Counted from the first letter of the stretch, positions 33,069 to 42,607 are shown. The stretch is 64,000 bases of DNA from Synechococcus sp. AG-683-C23 (GCA_003208835.1 QCVD01000004.1:1-64000); one strand, 5' to 3'. Made by a program: numbers and translations. The notes: a model not told the origin generated them from the letters alone.

Positions 33069-33392
33069 ATGTCTAAGTCTGCATTGCACGCTTTCATCGA
33101 TCGCGCACGAGCCGACGATGTCTTCCGTGCAAAGCTTGAACATCTCGATCCAAATCAAATTATCGAATTTGCGGCTCAGCAGGGCTTTATTTTTTCTCCC
33201 GAAATTAAAGGTCGTTTCATTAATAGATGGAAAGGCGTCTATTTTTGCCCACAGGCGATAGAAGTGGGTCAATTATGTCCAGGTTTAGTTCCAGAAGGCT
33301 ATAAGAATTTAATTCACTATGCCCAATCTACTTGTTCTTCGAGTTTCTTAATGGAGGAAGAAAATGATTTCAGGGCTGGTGGTACTTATTGA
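33069..33392 (+). CDS. Nif11-like domain protein in the CA4 island
   Basis: MSKSALHAFIDRARADDVFRAKLEHLDPNQIIEFAAQQGFIFSPEIKGRFINRW. Confidence 0.6.
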   Translation: MSKSALHAFIDRARADDVFRAKLEHLDPNQIIEFAAQQGFIFSPEIKGRFINRWKGVYFCPQAIEVGQLCPGLVPEGYKNLIHYAQSTCSSSFLMEEENDFRAGGTY

Positions 33393-33793
33393 ACTTTTCT
33401 AATATTATTTGAGTGTATCCATGTGACATCATTTCATTCTAATGAAATTTTAGCATCTGCCTTGATTAATTGATTGATCTCGCTTGTGTTGTTACCAATT
33501 TCATTATGAGGTCAATGGATTCAATGCCCTTGGCCTTCCTTTTGTGAGGTATTCCCTCTGGATAACCAATAGTCTTTCTCGTTGCAAAATTATCACTTGG
33601 AAGAATGCTCGGCTAGTAGCTGATCCCTTGGTATTCGGATGACGGGAATGTCCCTTTGCAGGCGCTCTGAATCTCTTGTGAGCGAATAGGTAAGGCAGCT
33701 ATTGATATCAGTATTGCTCTATTTTCTTGACTTGATAGGCAATTGATTGCAGGAATTTGTTGTCTTCAGTTTTCTTTTTTGATTATGATTTAA

Positions 33794-34441
33794 TTAATCG
33801 CTTGGCTCAATTGCTTTTTTCTTAAGTAATCCAGTCAGTGTGGCCAAGGCAAACATGGCGAGTAACGCTACTCCCAGCATCACGCTTGCTCCTTGAGTAA
33901 CCCCAGCGCCTACGGCTACCAAAATTGAGTCACTGATCAGTACACTGATCACAAGAGCAGGCGCAAAAATGCGCCAACGGGTTTGACTGATCCCAATTGC
34001 ATAGCTTAAAAAGTCAAATAAACCAGTCATCAATAGCCCTGTCATCAGAAAGAAATTGCCCTCTAGTTGATTTTGGCTGAATCCATCGATTCGCTCCATG
34101 GCTTTTGTCCCAACCAGACGGCTTACGGGTGAGCGACCCCAAATTCTTGCAATGAAAAATGCGGCGTTACAGAAGACAAGGTCGGCGAAAATAATTGTGA
34201 GATAGCCTGTTTCGAACCCCAGCAATGAGCCAGCCAGTAAGGAATAAACCGAGCTTGGTAATGCCGGTAAAACGATGCTCACTCCACGAAGAAGTGCTAT
34301 GCCCAATGGCGCCCAAACGCCCATGCTCTTGACAGTCTCTTTTAAGGGTTCAATCCCGTATTTTTGCAGATAATAAACAATTAATATTAAGGATATGGTA
34401 ATTAATGCTATTTTTAGTCCGTTCTTAATTCTTAGCATCAT
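33794..34441 (-). CDS. TVP38/TMEM64 (DedA/SNARE-associated-like) membrane protein
   Basis: GVWAPLGIALLRGVSIVLPALPSSVYSLLAGSLLGFETGYLTIIFADLVFCNAAFFIARIWGRSPV. Confidence 0.7.
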   Translation of the reverse strand: MMLRIKNGLKIALITISLILIVYYLQKYGIEPLKETVKSMGVWAPLGIALLRGVSIVLPALPSSVYSLLAGSLLGFETGYLTIIFADLVFCNAAFFIARIWGRSPVSRLVGTKAMERIDGFSQNQLEGNFFLMTGLLMTGLFDFLSYAIGISQTRWRIFAPALVISVLISDSILVAVGAGVTQGASVMLGVALLAMFALATLTGLLKKKAIEPSD

Positions 34442-34576
34442 TGAGGCTTAATCTTTTGACTGCTACTGTAGGTCAATTGGCTGGTCCTTCCGCCTATCGG
34501 TAACGCTTTATGCAGTAAACGGCTGCATTCAAGTGATACAAAATCTCTGCAGACGGCGCTACAATTCGCTCACGAT

Positions 34577-35113
34577 TTGCCTGCTAGAGGTCAACTTCTT
34601 CCAGTAGGCGTGGACAGTGCGTTCAGCATCGATACCATCAGCGAAATGCTCATAACGAGGTTGTCTCTAGTGGCCACTCCCTCCCTGCGGTCCGAGTTCG
34701 AACAACAGCTGTGCGTACAACTCCTCAGTCTCAGCGAAGTGGTGGAAGTTTTAGTGGATCGAGCCCTTGACTTGGAAGAGCGTTTGCAGTTGGTGGAAGG
34801 CCAGCAACTCGAGGCTTCAACAGATTTTGAAAGCGCTGAGCAGGCTGGTGAATTGCTCTCCGCTAGTGAGTTGAAAGTACGTTCGCTTCGCAATCGCTTG
34901 ACTCCTTTGACAGTTGTGCCTTTGAAGCCTGAAGCCGTTCTTGAGGAGAGGATTGAAGATCCGATTACTGCCGTGCACCCTTCCGAAGATCACACCATCG
35001 CTGATCAGCCTGCTGAACAAGTCTTGCAGCCCGCTGAGGACCTAATCGAAGCTGCTTCTAATGGCGAGATGGAATATGTGGATGATCCTCAGATTGATTT
35101 GTTGTCTGCTTGA
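34577..35113 (+). CDS. Conserved-looking hypothetical protein
   Basis: 178-aa ORF, acidic/coiled-coil-like, plausible composition. Confidence 0.6.
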   Translation: MPARGQLLPVGVDSAFSIDTISEMLITRLSLVATPSLRSEFEQQLCVQLLSLSEVVEVLVDRALDLEERLQLVEGQQLEASTDFESAEQAGELLSASELKVRSLRNRLTPLTVVPLKPEAVLEERIEDPITAVHPSEDHTIADQPAEQVLQPAEDLIEAASNGEMEYVDDPQIDLLSA

Positions 35114-35114
35114 T

Positions 35115-35354
35115 TTAAGACAAGTCGAGTAAACGAATCCTGAAGATGGCGACTTGATGCGCCATCTCAGGTGAACTGATCAAAAAAGGATGCTCAGCCA
35201 TGGCTTCGAGCACGGCTTTAATCCGCTCTTCCGTGGAGCTGGATGGGTCACTGGAGCCGCTTAATCTTTTCCAGGTGCGATCGAACACCATCGCGAAGCT
35301 GTCCGCATTGTTGAAAACGCGGTCGCTGTCTGCGTTAGCCACCACAAAGGACAC
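35115..35354 (-). CDS. Small hypothetical protein
   Basis: 79-aa ORF convergent with the preceding gene. Confidence 0.55.
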   Translation of the reverse strand: MSFVVANADSDRVFNNADSFAMVFDRTWKRLSGSSDPSSSTEERIKAVLEAMAEHPFLISSPEMAHQVAIFRIRLLDLS

Positions 35355-35859
35355 AATTAACCCTGCATCGTTGAACGCCAGGAACCAGATCTGAGTTAGG
35401 GCGATACGTCTTCGTGTCCCCTATGCATTCAAAGTGGTGGAGCAATGATGCCAAAAACGCCATGCGGCGTACTGGCTTTTTGCTCCCTACCGGATTACCA
35501 AACCTTGAGGTGTGCAGGGCGATAGGACCGATCACTCCTGGAGGGTGGCTCGGGATGTTGACTCTATTCCTCGTTGGTCTCTGCCCAATGGGACGCCATC
35601 CTTTCGTCAGACTTGCTCTTGGCGATTTAGAGCCGATACGGCGCCTGGTTTTTGCCTTGCGCGGAGCCAGATGCGCGACTGGACAGCCGACCTTCAATGA
35701 TTCGTAACATTCCGGTTAAGGTATGTAAAGCGTTTCCTTGGACGGGATCGCCAGACAAAAGACAAATCAAGAGGAGCCTGTGGGAGGGGTCCTCTTTTTT
35801 TTGTTTAAAGGTTTTCACTGACAGCTTCCTCGGCACAATGGAAGAAATGGTTTCGTTCA

Positions 35860-36054
35860 ATGAAGTATGAGCAAGAAGTGATTTTCAAATGCGCCATCAA
35901 AGGAACCATTGGCGGTCTCCAGGAGAAATTGACCGCAGAGGATTTTGATGAGTTGCTCAATGCTTCTCAAGATTGGCGAGAGCACCTTGTGATCGAAGCG
36001 ATTACTGAGGTGGCAACGATTCATGCTGGTCGGCGGCGTCCTGAAATTGATTGA
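35860..36054 (+). CDS. Small hypothetical protein
   Basis: MKYEQEVIFKCAIKGTIGGLQEKLTAEDFDELLNAS... Confidence 0.55.
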   Translation: MKYEQEVIFKCAIKGTIGGLQEKLTAEDFDELLNASQDWREHLVIEAITEVATIHAGRRRPEID

Positions 36055-36121
36055 TGTGGATCAGGCCAAGCCAATGGGTCTTTGCTCAAACGGGTAGAGA
36101 TGGATTGATTGGCTAATCACG

Positions 36122-36325
36122 GTGATGAGGGAAGGGACGTTCCGAATCGAAGAACTGAATCCTTTCCAGGAGTGGCATCATCATGGTTCCTCTTCAACGC
36201 TTGAGGATGCCTGCCATATGGCTCAAAAGATCGCTCAGATGATCGGTCGGAAGACCAGGGTGTTGGATGAAGATGGCAGGGTTATGGAGCAGGTGAATCC
36301 ATCCTTTCCGAGGCGAGATCTTTGA
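36122..36325 (+). CDS. Small hypothetical protein
   Basis: 67-aa ORF with balanced composition. Confidence 0.4.
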   Translation: MMREGTFRIEELNPFQEWHHHGSSSTLEDACHMAQKIAQMIGRKTRVLDEDGRVMEQVNPSFPRRDL

Positions 36326-36369
36326 CCATGGGAGTGCTTCCATCTGCTGTAGCGGAACGGTTCAAGCTG

Positions 36370-36789
36370 CTAATTTTTTGACTTTCCGTTTTTGTATTGG
36401 ACTGCTTTCTCTAGATGCTCCAATCTCTTCTCGATGTCCTTGCAGGTGACTTGACCTTCCAGTGTTTCGACCCGATGAAGGAGCATCTCAAAAGCACTAA
36501 CAAATTCACGGTCATCGGCTTCAACTCTTTCCATTCGTTCCAGGAGCTCTGCAACCGTGTCGCCTCTGGTGTTGATGCTGCTGCTGGCAGGAACTGGTTT
36601 TGATGTTGCCGCGGGAGCTGGAGCAGACATGTCCTCAAGCAATGTCCCGTTGGTCTTGAGGTAAGCCTCTGCTAACTGCTCCAGCACTGTCGTGTATTGC
36701 TTTCCCTGTAAGCGAGACAGGTTCTTGAACGCCTCAAGGGTGTCTGGAGCAAAGTTGATCTTGAAGGCACCTGGTTGTTCTGGTGACAC
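36370..36789 (-). CDS. Hypothetical protein with N-terminal RHH-like segment and coiled coil
   Basis: FKINFAPDTLEAFKNLSRLQGKQYTTVLEQLAEAYLKTNG...LEHLEKAVQYKNGKSKN. Confidence 0.5.
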   Translation of the reverse strand: MSPEQPGAFKINFAPDTLEAFKNLSRLQGKQYTTVLEQLAEAYLKTNGTLLEDMSAPAPAATSKPVPASSSINTRGDTVAELLERMERVEADDREFVSAFEMLLHRVETLEGQVTCKDIEKRLEHLEKAVQYKNGKSKN

Positions 36790-37247
36790 TGATCATCAAT
36801 TCTCTGTGGGTTAAGGATACGGGTAAATTCTTGGGAGGTGTCTGATTCTTTATTGACTAAGGTTCTTGATTGGGTTTGATTCCGCTTCAAAAGAAAAGAT
36901 AAAATGGCTTCATAACAGCTCAATATTGATTTCATGGATGGAGGAGCTAGCTCCATGATGTTTCTCTTCTCATCAATAACGCTGTATTGCTTGCCAGCTT
37001 GAGTGGCTTTGGTTTGTGCTTCTCTTGAGGTAGAGGGAAGGTGATGGATGGTTTGATACGACTGCCAACCATCAAACTGATTTCGAATTTGATTTTTTGT
37101 ATTGGGGTGGACGTCGCTTCCTGTCTATGATTTCTGTGTGAGAGGGAGACCAAGCAGGCGTGGTTGCTTGTTTTGGTGGGTGGGGTCACGCCTACTGCCT
37201 CTTTCACACCTCTTTGCTGGGTGGAACCGCAGGATCAGTGGTCCCTT

Positions 37248-37430
37248 TCATTTTTCCTCCAAGACCTTCTCCACCAAAGCCTCTTTCACTCTGTCCTCAA
37301 AGGTTCTTCCATCCTTTTGTGGGGCAATGGCATCACCAGCTGCACGAAGTACGTCTCCCGTGATCTGTCGTGCCTCTGGGTTGGTGAAGAGTAAGAACCC
37401 GAGGCCAACTCCAATCAGGATTTTCAGCAT
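37248..37430 (-). CDS. Small secreted/membrane hypothetical protein
   Basis: MLKILIGVGLGFLLFTNPEARQITGDVLRAAGDAI... Confidence 0.5.
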   Translation of the reverse strand: MLKILIGVGLGFLLFTNPEARQITGDVLRAAGDAIAPQKDGRTFEDRVKEALVEKVLEEK

Positions 37431-37574
37431 TACACCATCACCTCCGCATCACAAATGATGCGTCGGATGGCGGAGAGAGCAAGACCTGTGCGGGCGCTAG
37501 CCGATGCCACAGCACACCTTTTCCTGAGACGCTTGTTGATGGGCGCTAATATTGACTGAGTAATAAGTCTGCAG

Positions 37575-38153
37575 ATGTCCTTTGAAATTACATATAAAAG
37601 CGATTGCTCGTTCATTGATTACTATTATTCTGCGCCTGAAAATAAGGATGATCCATTCATTCAGGAAATGGACTCTCTTGTTGAGGAGATCAAAGGACTT
37701 CAAGAGGAGATTGAGTATCGCAAAGCGAAGATGGTGCAACTTGCAAATGAAAAAATAAAAGAAGACAGTGCAAAAACTTACGAACTCGTTTCATTTAATT
37801 CAGAAGGAGAGGTCGAAGTCGATGAAGAATTGGAAGACATTTGTGATGAGTGGTGGCAGGCAACACGCGAGGTTGAATCGCCTTTGGCTTCCAAGCTTGA
37901 AAAGCTGTTGGATTTAAATTGGTTTATACAAAGTACTAGCCAAAGGAGTGGCATCCATCATCTAAAAGTTTCCGAAGGTTGGGACTTTAATATAAATAAT
38001 CTGCAGTGGAAGAATGATTGCCTGTATTACGATGGGGAGCGCATTGATGATGACTATGGCGAAAGTAAGTTGATTAATGATTCTGCAATTCTTCGTATTC
38101 CGAGTCTCAGTCGCATGGAGGATTCTGCTGTCCTCAGCATGGAAAAGAATTGA
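37575..38153 (+). CDS. Hypothetical protein (accessory region)
   Basis: 192-aa ORF, acidic, AT-rich codon usage. Confidence 0.5.
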   Translation: MSFEITYKSDCSFIDYYYSAPENKDDPFIQEMDSLVEEIKGLQEEIEYRKAKMVQLANEKIKEDSAKTYELVSFNSEGEVEVDEELEDICDEWWQATREVESPLASKLEKLLDLNWFIQSTSQRSGIHHLKVSEGWDFNINNLQWKNDCLYYDGERIDDDYGESKLINDSAILRIPSLSRMEDSAVLSMEKN

Positions 38154-38810
38154 CCAATTATATTTTCGACAGCTTTAGTGGCCGATTCTGAGCCATCAAT
38201 CCACTGTTTTAAATTGTGGATGACTGAATTAATTCTAATCGGTAGTCGAGCCTTATAATAGAAAAAGGAAAAGAACAATAAACAAAGTTCCCATTAGAAT
38301 AAGTCTATCTTTCCCATCATTTAAATCATTCATCTTGTCGTTAAAAGTGGCTCAAATTATCATAGTCCATACGGTTTCTAGTTGTGGGGCATCCGCCTTC
38401 GACACAAAAGCGAGCCGGAATTGTCCGCTCTATAAAGCTAACTTCATTTCTTCTCAGGGTTTGAGTGGGTTGTAAGTGGGGATGCCAGAAAAGCGATTGC
38501 TTGCTGTCCCGAGCCGATCTTGCTTGACTTGATTGAGCACATAGTGTCTTTCTTCAGGAGCCTAAGAATGAATATCTATTGGAAAGTCTCCCCCTCACTT
38601 CGTGCTGTTTTTTGGTCGGTATAAAACTCGTCAAAAGTTTCAATGTTTTCCAAGCCTTACCGAATAGCGAATGGTCTCCTCCTATTTGTTTGCCAATAGC
38701 CACTGATGAATTCGTGATGGGTATTGACTACTAGATCAGACGGTTCCCTTGATACCGATTTCCAATCGTCAGGAAGAGAGTGAATCCACGTCATCAGCGG
38801 GCGGGTAAAA

Positions 38811-38844
38811 CCTCTGGGGAGTAGATGCCCCAGGGGTCTTTTTT
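38811..38844 (+). terminator. Rho-independent-type hairpin
   Basis: CCTCTGGGGAGTAGATGCCCCAGGGGTCTTTTTT. Confidence 0.6.
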
Positions 38845-38851
38845 GCTCTGC

Positions 38852-39358
38852 CTACGTCCGCATGATGCGACCACCTAGGCAGTTGCTGGAGATCTCCCAA
38901 AAACCTGCTGCTGCTTTAAGAAGTTGCCTGCTGGAAGAAAACTCTTTGGTTCTCCAGAAACGGAGAGCGCTGTCTAGCCCAACGAACAGGACGCGGTTCG
39001 TCTCCTGAGGTTTGGGCAGGCGTCTGTAGGGGTTCCAAACCTGCTCGTCTGCAAACAAAACAGCAGTTCCGGAATGGGCGACATCACCTGATTGAAAGGA
39101 CCAAATGCTTTGACGGAAACTATTAGGTCTGCTCGTTGCCATCGTCCCTAGTGTTTTTCCCTCATGGGTCACTGCGCCTCGGAGCGCAGTGTGGGTTCTT
39201 TTGTCCAGGCGGATGACAAAAGCGGGATCCTCCTCGCTGGTTAGTTCGCAAACCATCGGTAGGGGTACTGCGGATGCAGGTGATGCAAAAACCAGTAGGA
39301 GCAGCAGTGCCCTCATCCCGCTCCAGTACTTAAAAGGAATCCAACGCATTGTGTTCAT
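38852..39358 (-). CDS. Secreted hypothetical protein
   Basis: Signal peptide-like MRALLLLLVFASPASA; the longer ORF to 39505 has an implausible N-terminus. Confidence 0.55.
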   Translation of the reverse strand: MNTMRWIPFKYWSGMRALLLLLVFASPASAVPLPMVCELTSEEDPAFVIRLDKRTHTALRGAVTHEGKTLGTMATSRPNSFRQSIWSFQSGDVAHSGTAVLFADEQVWNPYRRLPKPQETNRVLFVGLDSALRFWRTKEFSSSRQLLKAAAGFWEISSNCLGGRIMRT

Positions 39359-39458
39359 GGTGCTTCTGCATCGCAACGAATGCCCTTCCCTCCACCTTCC
39401 CCCTTGATCCTCGAACGTATTCTTTGCTAGTACTTCTGTACTAATAAAAGAGGGTTCG

Positions 39459-39692
39459 ATGGCAGAAGAGGAATGGGACTTCGTGGAGGGACTGAAGAGG
39501 ACCAAGACCGCAAGGGTCTGTATGACTTGTCAGCACTTCACCTATGTGACTGATCGGGACTGTCGAACGCTGCTGACTTGTGGTTTTCAGAAGTGCCTGG
39601 TGCCTCATGGCGAGCACCTCACAAAAAAGTGTCGGGACTGGATGGTCCGAAGAGAGGTTGAGGTCGGATGGTGCCCCGAGGTTGCCTCATGA
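39459..39692 (+). CDS. Small Cys-rich hypothetical protein
   Basis: CMTCQHFTYVTDRDCRTLLTCGFQKCLVPHGEHLTKKCRDW. Confidence 0.55.
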   Translation: MAEEEWDFVEGLKRTKTARVCMTCQHFTYVTDRDCRTLLTCGFQKCLVPHGEHLTKKCRDWMVRREVEVGWCPEVAS

Positions 39693-39961
39693 GTATTGAT
39701 CGCTCGAAACCAATCTCTGTCAAAGCAGGAGACCCCATCTTTTTGTCAGTACAGGCAGGAATGACGGTGATTGTCCGACATCTGCCCGAAGTGGGACAAG
39801 AGCAAGACGAGGAGTCCTGGTGGATGGCAGATGTCATCCATGTGGATGGAGGAGCACGAAACCCCAAAGTCCCAACCTTGTTTCAGGTGGCAGATGTGGA
39901 TGAGGGAACGGTCAGATGGATCAATGCCGATCTGGTCTCTCACATCGTTCCCAGGGTTTAG
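39689..39961 (+). CDS. DUF3104-like small protein
   Basis: PISVKAGDPIFLSVQAGMTVIVRHLPEV...WWMADVIHVDGGARNPKVPTLFQVADVDEGTVRWINADLVSHIV. Confidence 0.65.
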   Translation: MSIDRSKPISVKAGDPIFLSVQAGMTVIVRHLPEVGQEQDEESWWMADVIHVDGGARNPKVPTLFQVADVDEGTVRWINADLVSHIVPRV

Positions 39962-40213
39962 TGCCCGTCCCTACAAAAAGGTTCCATGTGATACACAACA
40001 ATTCTCTTGTCCTTGGGAACGGGGATGCGTCGAACTTGGGGAGGTCTGGGGAGACCTTCCTTTTTTTTTGGTATTGGTGGGGGAGTCCTGAGGTTGCCTT
40101 GTGCTTAAAAAGTTCTCGAAAACCCCCTGCCGCTCCCATGGCAATTGGGATTGCAAGCACTTTATTGCAACATTGTTGTTGCTTTTACGTGCTCTGAATA
40201 GCATTTCGGGAAA

Positions 40214-40286
40214 TGCCAGGACCCAGATTTGAACTGGGGACACGGCGATTTTCAGTCGCCTGCTCTACCAACTGAGCTATCCCGGC
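40214..40286 (-). tRNA. tRNA-Phe (GAA)
   Basis: GCCGGGATAGCTCAGTTGGTAGAGCAGGCGACTGAAAATCGCCGTGTCCCCAGTTCAAATCTGGGTCCTGGCA; acceptor, D, anticodon and T arms fold by eye. Confidence 0.95.
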
Positions 40287-40316
40287 TTGCCGCTTTCGCG
40301 ACCACTCAATCTTAAA

Positions 40317-40427
40317 TCACCGACCGTTGCGTCTTGCTGGTGTGCGTGCCAAACAGATGACTCCATGAACCCGATGGCCGCCTTGGGTCAGAGCGTTCCT
40401 AGCAGCTAAGGCTGTTGCTCCAGTCGT
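40317..40427 (-). pseudogene. comF: comF C-terminal fragment separated by element insertion
   Basis: Minus strand reads TTGATALAARNALTQGGHRVHGVICLARTPARRNGR*, a ComF/phosphoribosyltransferase C-terminus, beginning exactly at the element junction. Confidence 0.85.
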
Positions 40428-40446
40428 AACGGGTGCAGTTTCGTAC
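40426..40446. other. attL junction, element-side arm
   Basis: GT|AACGGGTGCAGTTTCGTAC; the outer GTACGA mirrors the right arm. Confidence 0.75.
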
Positions 40447-40456
40447 TAGCCGCAAA

Positions 40457-40618
40457 ATGGAGTCAACCATTGAACAGGTGATGACCCTCAAAGTGAGGGG
40501 AGAAGCCTGTGACCAGTTGCAAGCGATGGCATCTGAGGGAGATCGCACCCTCACTGCTCAGCTTCAACGCACGATCCGTCGTGATTACGCCTGCTTCATT
40601 CAGGAGGTGGCGGAATGA
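40457..40618 (+). CDS. Small RHH/Arc-like DNA-binding protein of the element
   Basis: MESTIEQVMTLKVRGEACDQLQAMASEGDRTLTAQLQRTIRRDYACFIQEVAE; the upstream start at 40433 falls inside the att arm. Confidence 0.55.
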   Translation: MESTIEQVMTLKVRGEACDQLQAMASEGDRTLTAQLQRTIRRDYACFIQEVAE

Positions 40619-40935
40619 GAGTTTCTGACGCGATCACATTGGCCATGTCCCGCCAAGACGGGGCTCGAGCCGCAGCGGTGATGGTTGCCGATGACCGACT
40701 AACTCCGGACACTCCGCACCATGTCGGAGCAGGTGATGCCAGGGAATGGGGCTCTGAGGATTTCTGCCTGGAAGACGCCTCAGTTTCTGCATTTCTGGGT
40801 GAGGGCTGTGAACCATTCAGCCGCCATCGGCAGATGTGTGAAACGGATTGGAATGGCGATCACTGCCAGGCCTTTCATCAAGGCTTCCTTGCTGTAGCCC
40901 TCGAATGCCTTCGGGCCGGAGGGATCAATGGCTGA
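40615..40935 (+). CDS. Element hypothetical protein
   Basis: ATGA overlap with the previous ORF and overlap with the next. Confidence 0.5.
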   Translation: MRVSDAITLAMSRQDGARAAAVMVADDRLTPDTPHHVGAGDAREWGSEDFCLEDASVSAFLGEGCEPFSRHRQMCETDWNGDHCQAFHQGFLAVALECLRAGGING

Positions 40936-41194
40936 AATCCCAAAGTTGCTCGATGAGTATTTCGAAGATCCCGATCAGCTTGAACTAGCCGATAAGACCT
41001 GGGATCAAATCGACCGTCTGTTGGATGCGTTGGTTCAAACCACGGCTTGCACCAATGAAGCCATCCGGTATCTGCTGGGGGCCATCGCTAAGGGGTGGCC
41101 TGATCCAGCCGATCGGTTTGCTTTCGAAGCGCGCCTGCTGAAAAAGAAGCAGGAGGGGATCAATGCTCATAACGAGCAACAGAGGGCGGCGTGA
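40928..41194 (+). CDS. Element hypothetical protein
   Basis: 88-aa ORF in the overlapping early operon. Confidence 0.5.
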   Translation: MAEIPKLLDEYFEDPDQLELADKTWDQIDRLLDALVQTTACTNEAIRYLLGAIAKGWPDPADRFAFEARLLKKKQEGINAHNEQQRAA

Positions 41195-41598
41195 TCGAAA
41201 CCATCGACAACGTGCTCGAGCAACTGGTGCTCGCCGGTGATGAAAAGATCGACTGGAGCCAACCGGATCCAAACGGTTCAATTGGCCGCTCCTGCCCCAT
41301 TGGCAGTTGGAGCATCGCTGAAGACACCGATTGCAGCGTCTTTGAACATCTGGACGACACGATCACAAAACGGTTGTGTCGGCTCGATATGAACGTGAAC
41401 GATGACGCTCACCTCCAGGCAATCTTTGATCCTGAAACCAGACGGATTGAAGCGCTCGAGATTTACGAGATCGACACCGGCGGCGTGTTGCTGACGTTGT
41501 GGTTTTGGCCTGGTCTGGAGTTAGCGCGCAAGCTGACGATCGCTACGCACAACCAATGGACCAAAGCCATTGATAACGGCTGGTTCGAGGGGATCTGA
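41191..41598 (+). CDS. Element hypothetical protein
   Basis: 135-aa acidic ORF, last gene of the overlapping early operon. Confidence 0.55.
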   Translation: MIETIDNVLEQLVLAGDEKIDWSQPDPNGSIGRSCPIGSWSIAEDTDCSVFEHLDDTITKRLCRLDMNVNDDAHLQAIFDPETRRIEALEIYEIDTGGVLLTLWFWPGLELARKLTIATHNQWTKAIDNGWFEGI

Positions 41599-41613
41599 CG
41601 TAAGGGCAATTAC

Positions 41614-41646
41614 GACGGTGACCCGGATCGAACCGGGTCAGCCGTC
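41614..41646. terminator. Strong hairpin between convergent genes
   Basis: GACGGTGACCCGGATCGAACCGGGTCAGCCGTC. Confidence 0.5.
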
Positions 41647-41949
41647 TTGGATTTGCTCGATGGTCCAGCCATATCCATCGCGCACAACCCGGTAACCGCG
41701 CTTCAGATAGCCGTGGCCTTCCAGAACTTCAAATTTGTTGCCATCAACCTTGATTCGAATTTTCCAGAAAGGATTAAGCGGCTCAGAATCAATGTCAATG
41801 TGCCCACCCATCTTTCGGAATTTGGACGCAGAGTTCCTGCCATCGTCCACGAACATGCCGTGACGGCCTGGCTCCCAAACTTTGTGGTTCTGAACCATCT
41901 TCACGGAACCGTCGGGATTGATGTCGACGATCAGAACGATCTCAGCCAT
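41638..41949 (-). CDS. Element hypothetical protein; start at 41949 preferred over 42180
   Basis: MAEIVLIVDINPDGSVKMVQNHKVWEPGRHGMFVDDGRNSASKFRKMGGHIDID...YGWTIEQIQDG. Confidence 0.55.
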   Translation of the reverse strand: MAEIVLIVDINPDGSVKMVQNHKVWEPGRHGMFVDDGRNSASKFRKMGGHIDIDSEPLNPFWKIRIKVDGNKFEVLEGHGYLKRGYRVVRDGYGWTIEQIQDG

Positions 41950-42359
41950 CAGACGCCCATCTGTCTGGTAATAATCCCATTTAAACGTTTCTTGTGTTTG
42001 TCGAGGTAAGCCGTCAGTGCTGCCTCCAACGCATCGGATTGGTCGGAGATCTTCTCCTCTGCATTGGTCTGGTCGGGACAGGGTTATGGGTCCGTCCCTC
42101 TGTGGCCGGACTGCACGTCGAGTAAAACGTGCAGATTGATGCAGATGGCAGGTGTCTATGTAGTAACTACTGCACAACATCTGCTGCTTTTTGGTATCTG
42201 TATTTACCTATCCGGTGTGTTGTCTTTTTGCTCAGATAAATTGCAATAACTGAGTTCGCTTGATTTATTGCTTGTTTCACTTGCGTGGGCTAGCAATTAC
42301 CCCTCCAGAAAAAGATTGGATCTAAAATTTAATCGCTAAGTCCACTTGACTCTTGAAAT

Positions 42360-42542
42360 ATGCTCACCATCGAGGAAGAGCTAAGGCTTCGGAAAAAGGG
42401 GGCAATGTCCCTCCATTTGACTCCTGATCTGCGCTTGTTGATTGAGCGTTATCAGCATCGTGAAGAAATTCGATCAGAAGCTGCCGCAGCGCGTGAAATC
42501 ATCCGCGCCGGTCTTCTTGTCACCGGAATGATTCCCGACTGA
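42360..42542 (+). CDS. Small RHH-like DNA-binding protein
   Basis: MSLHLTPDLRLLIERYQHREEIRSEAAAAREIIRAGLLV. Confidence 0.55.
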   Translation: MLTIEEELRLRKKGAMSLHLTPDLRLLIERYQHREEIRSEAAAAREIIRAGLLVTGMIPD

Positions 42543-42554
42543 TCCACATAAAAA

Positions 42555-42587
42555 TCCCCGGAGGTGCTTCCAACACCTTCCCGGGGA
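42555..42587 (+). terminator. GC-rich hairpin
   Basis: TCCCCGGAGGTGCTTCCAACACCTTCCCGGGGA. Confidence 0.5.
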
Positions 42588-42607
42588 ATATCTGAATCTC
42601 CTGAATC

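Noticed and set aside
28829-34441. CA4-B type island
   Set aside because: Gene order and position at the phycobilisome cluster, plus a separate MpeY-type gene by mpeBA, fit CA4-A better; MpeZ versus MpeW cannot be proven without a phylogeny.
35335-35707. Overlapping ORFs on both strands at 35.4-35.7 kb
   Set aside because: Neither frame shows a recognisable domain or convincing start; possibly non-coding, left uncalled.
40214-40286. tRNA-Phe as the attachment site of the element
   Set aside because: The tRNA is intact and its 3' end faces away; no tRNA fragment was seen at the other end, while the comF halves explain both junctions exactly.
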